The notes under the pieces were generated by a model. That model was given only the letters and a program-made list of their open reading frames with translations. It was not told where the DNA came from and ran no database searches. From Francisella adeliensis (GTDB lineage Bacteria; Pseudomonadota; Gammaproteobacteria; Francisellales; Francisellaceae), in contig NZ_CP021781.1 in the NCBI RefSeq assembly GCF_003290445.1, forward strand, positions 1,798,001-1,862,000: a stretch of 64,000 nt of DNA, written 5' to 3'. The translations under genes and the position numbers were made by a program. Positions 63,735 to 64,000 of the stretch are shown in pieces; the first letter of the stretch is position 1, and every line of letters starts with the position of its first letter.

Positions 63735-64000
63735 TGTATATATGGGTGAAAATAACTTATCGTTTAATAATCTATTATCTGGCGCTGAGGTAACTAGTAG
63801 CGATTTTACAAAGATCATTGCTACAGCTGAACATATGAAATTAACCCCCGAAGAATATAAAAATGCTTTAACTGATAAGATAATAGCCTTAGTTTTTGAT
63901 AAACCATCGTTAAGAACACGCTTTAGTTTTTCAGCAGCTATTACAGAAATGGGGGGAAATATTATAGAAAGTGTTTCTACTTCAAGAAAACAAGAAGAGC
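63712..64000 (+). CDS. argF: ornithine carbamoyltransferase, N-terminal part (cut by edge)
   Basis: From the ATG at 63712 (AGAAGGAGAAGG lies just upstream, inside argB) the frame MEQLADFDVYMGENNLSFNN is open to the window end (96 codons). It contains IALVFDKPSLRTRFSFSAAI and EMGGN, the carbamoyl-phosphate-binding SxRTR motif of transcarbamylases. The KPSLRTR form occurs in ornithine and acetylornithine types; the substrate-specific C-terminal half is outside the window. Operon position after argB favours ArgF. Confidence 0.9.
   Translation, partial: MEQLADFDVYMGENNLSFNNLLSGAEVTSSDFTKIIATAEHMKLTPEEYKNALTDKIIALVFDKPSLRTRFSFSAAITEMGGNIIESVSTSRKQEE

Overview
This is an AT-rich, gene-dense chromosomal segment of a Gram-negative gammaproteobacterium, most probably Francisella or a close relative. 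The reasons are the codon composition, the complete cyoABCDE, bat and thi gene sets, MFS transporters of the Francisella/Legionella phagosomal type, and an outer-membrane protein with a coiled-coil N-terminus. The right end holds an arginine biosynthesis cluster (argD and argC-argJ-argB-argF). As far as I know F. tularensis requires arginine, so an environmental lineage is more likely than F. tularensis; this is inference.

Layout. 1-5650 (minus): polA (cut by the window edge), a sugar-porter MFS gene, lpxK and msbA. 5767-11928 (plus): cca, dsbB and a two-gene RND efflux system. 12060-18093: an MFS gene split by a complete 4,762-bp Tn552/Tn5053-type transposon, with a 6-bp target duplication and 40-bp imperfect terminal inverted repeats. 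18286-24960 (minus): thiF, a thiD-thiE fusion, thiG, thiS, thiO and thiC behind a TPP riboswitch, then a two-tRNA operon (Val, Ser). 25125-28363 (plus): metG and an ACS-type MFS gene. 28565-32272 (minus): outer-membrane protein and malic enzyme. 32413-36789 (plus): ribF, ileS, lspA. 36773-41773: a lipoprotein with a 9-bp tandem array, rlmE, an AmpG-like carrier, a GNAT protein, holC, a small membrane protein and an exported pyroglutamyl peptidase. 41780-48691 (minus): Bat aerotolerance operon with a MoxR ATPase. 48802-53590 (minus): cytochrome bo3 operon. 53779-58510 (plus): yajR-like carrier and the cytochrome bd operon with an unlisted 29-residue cydX. 58592-64000: pheC-like gene and the arginine genes around a divergent control region with an ARG box.

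How the genes work together. Both terminal quinol oxidases (bo3 and bd) lie within 10 kb of the Bat/MoxR operon, forming a respiration and envelope-stress neighbourhood. The thi operon is a nearly complete de novo thiamine route under one riboswitch. The arginine genes are divergently transcribed from one intergenic region in which an ARG box overlaps the predicted promoters.

The most unusual element is the transposon. Its transposase, ATPase and a third gene form a tight operon. The third gene sits in the slot where Tn5053-like elements carry tniQ, but it encodes a protein with an apparent transglutaminase/cysteine-protease triad (Cys78, His110, Asp152). The resolvase has decayed and lacks its catalytic-serine segment, whereas the interrupted MFS frame is restored exactly (421 codons) when the element and one target copy are removed, which points to a fairly recent insertion.
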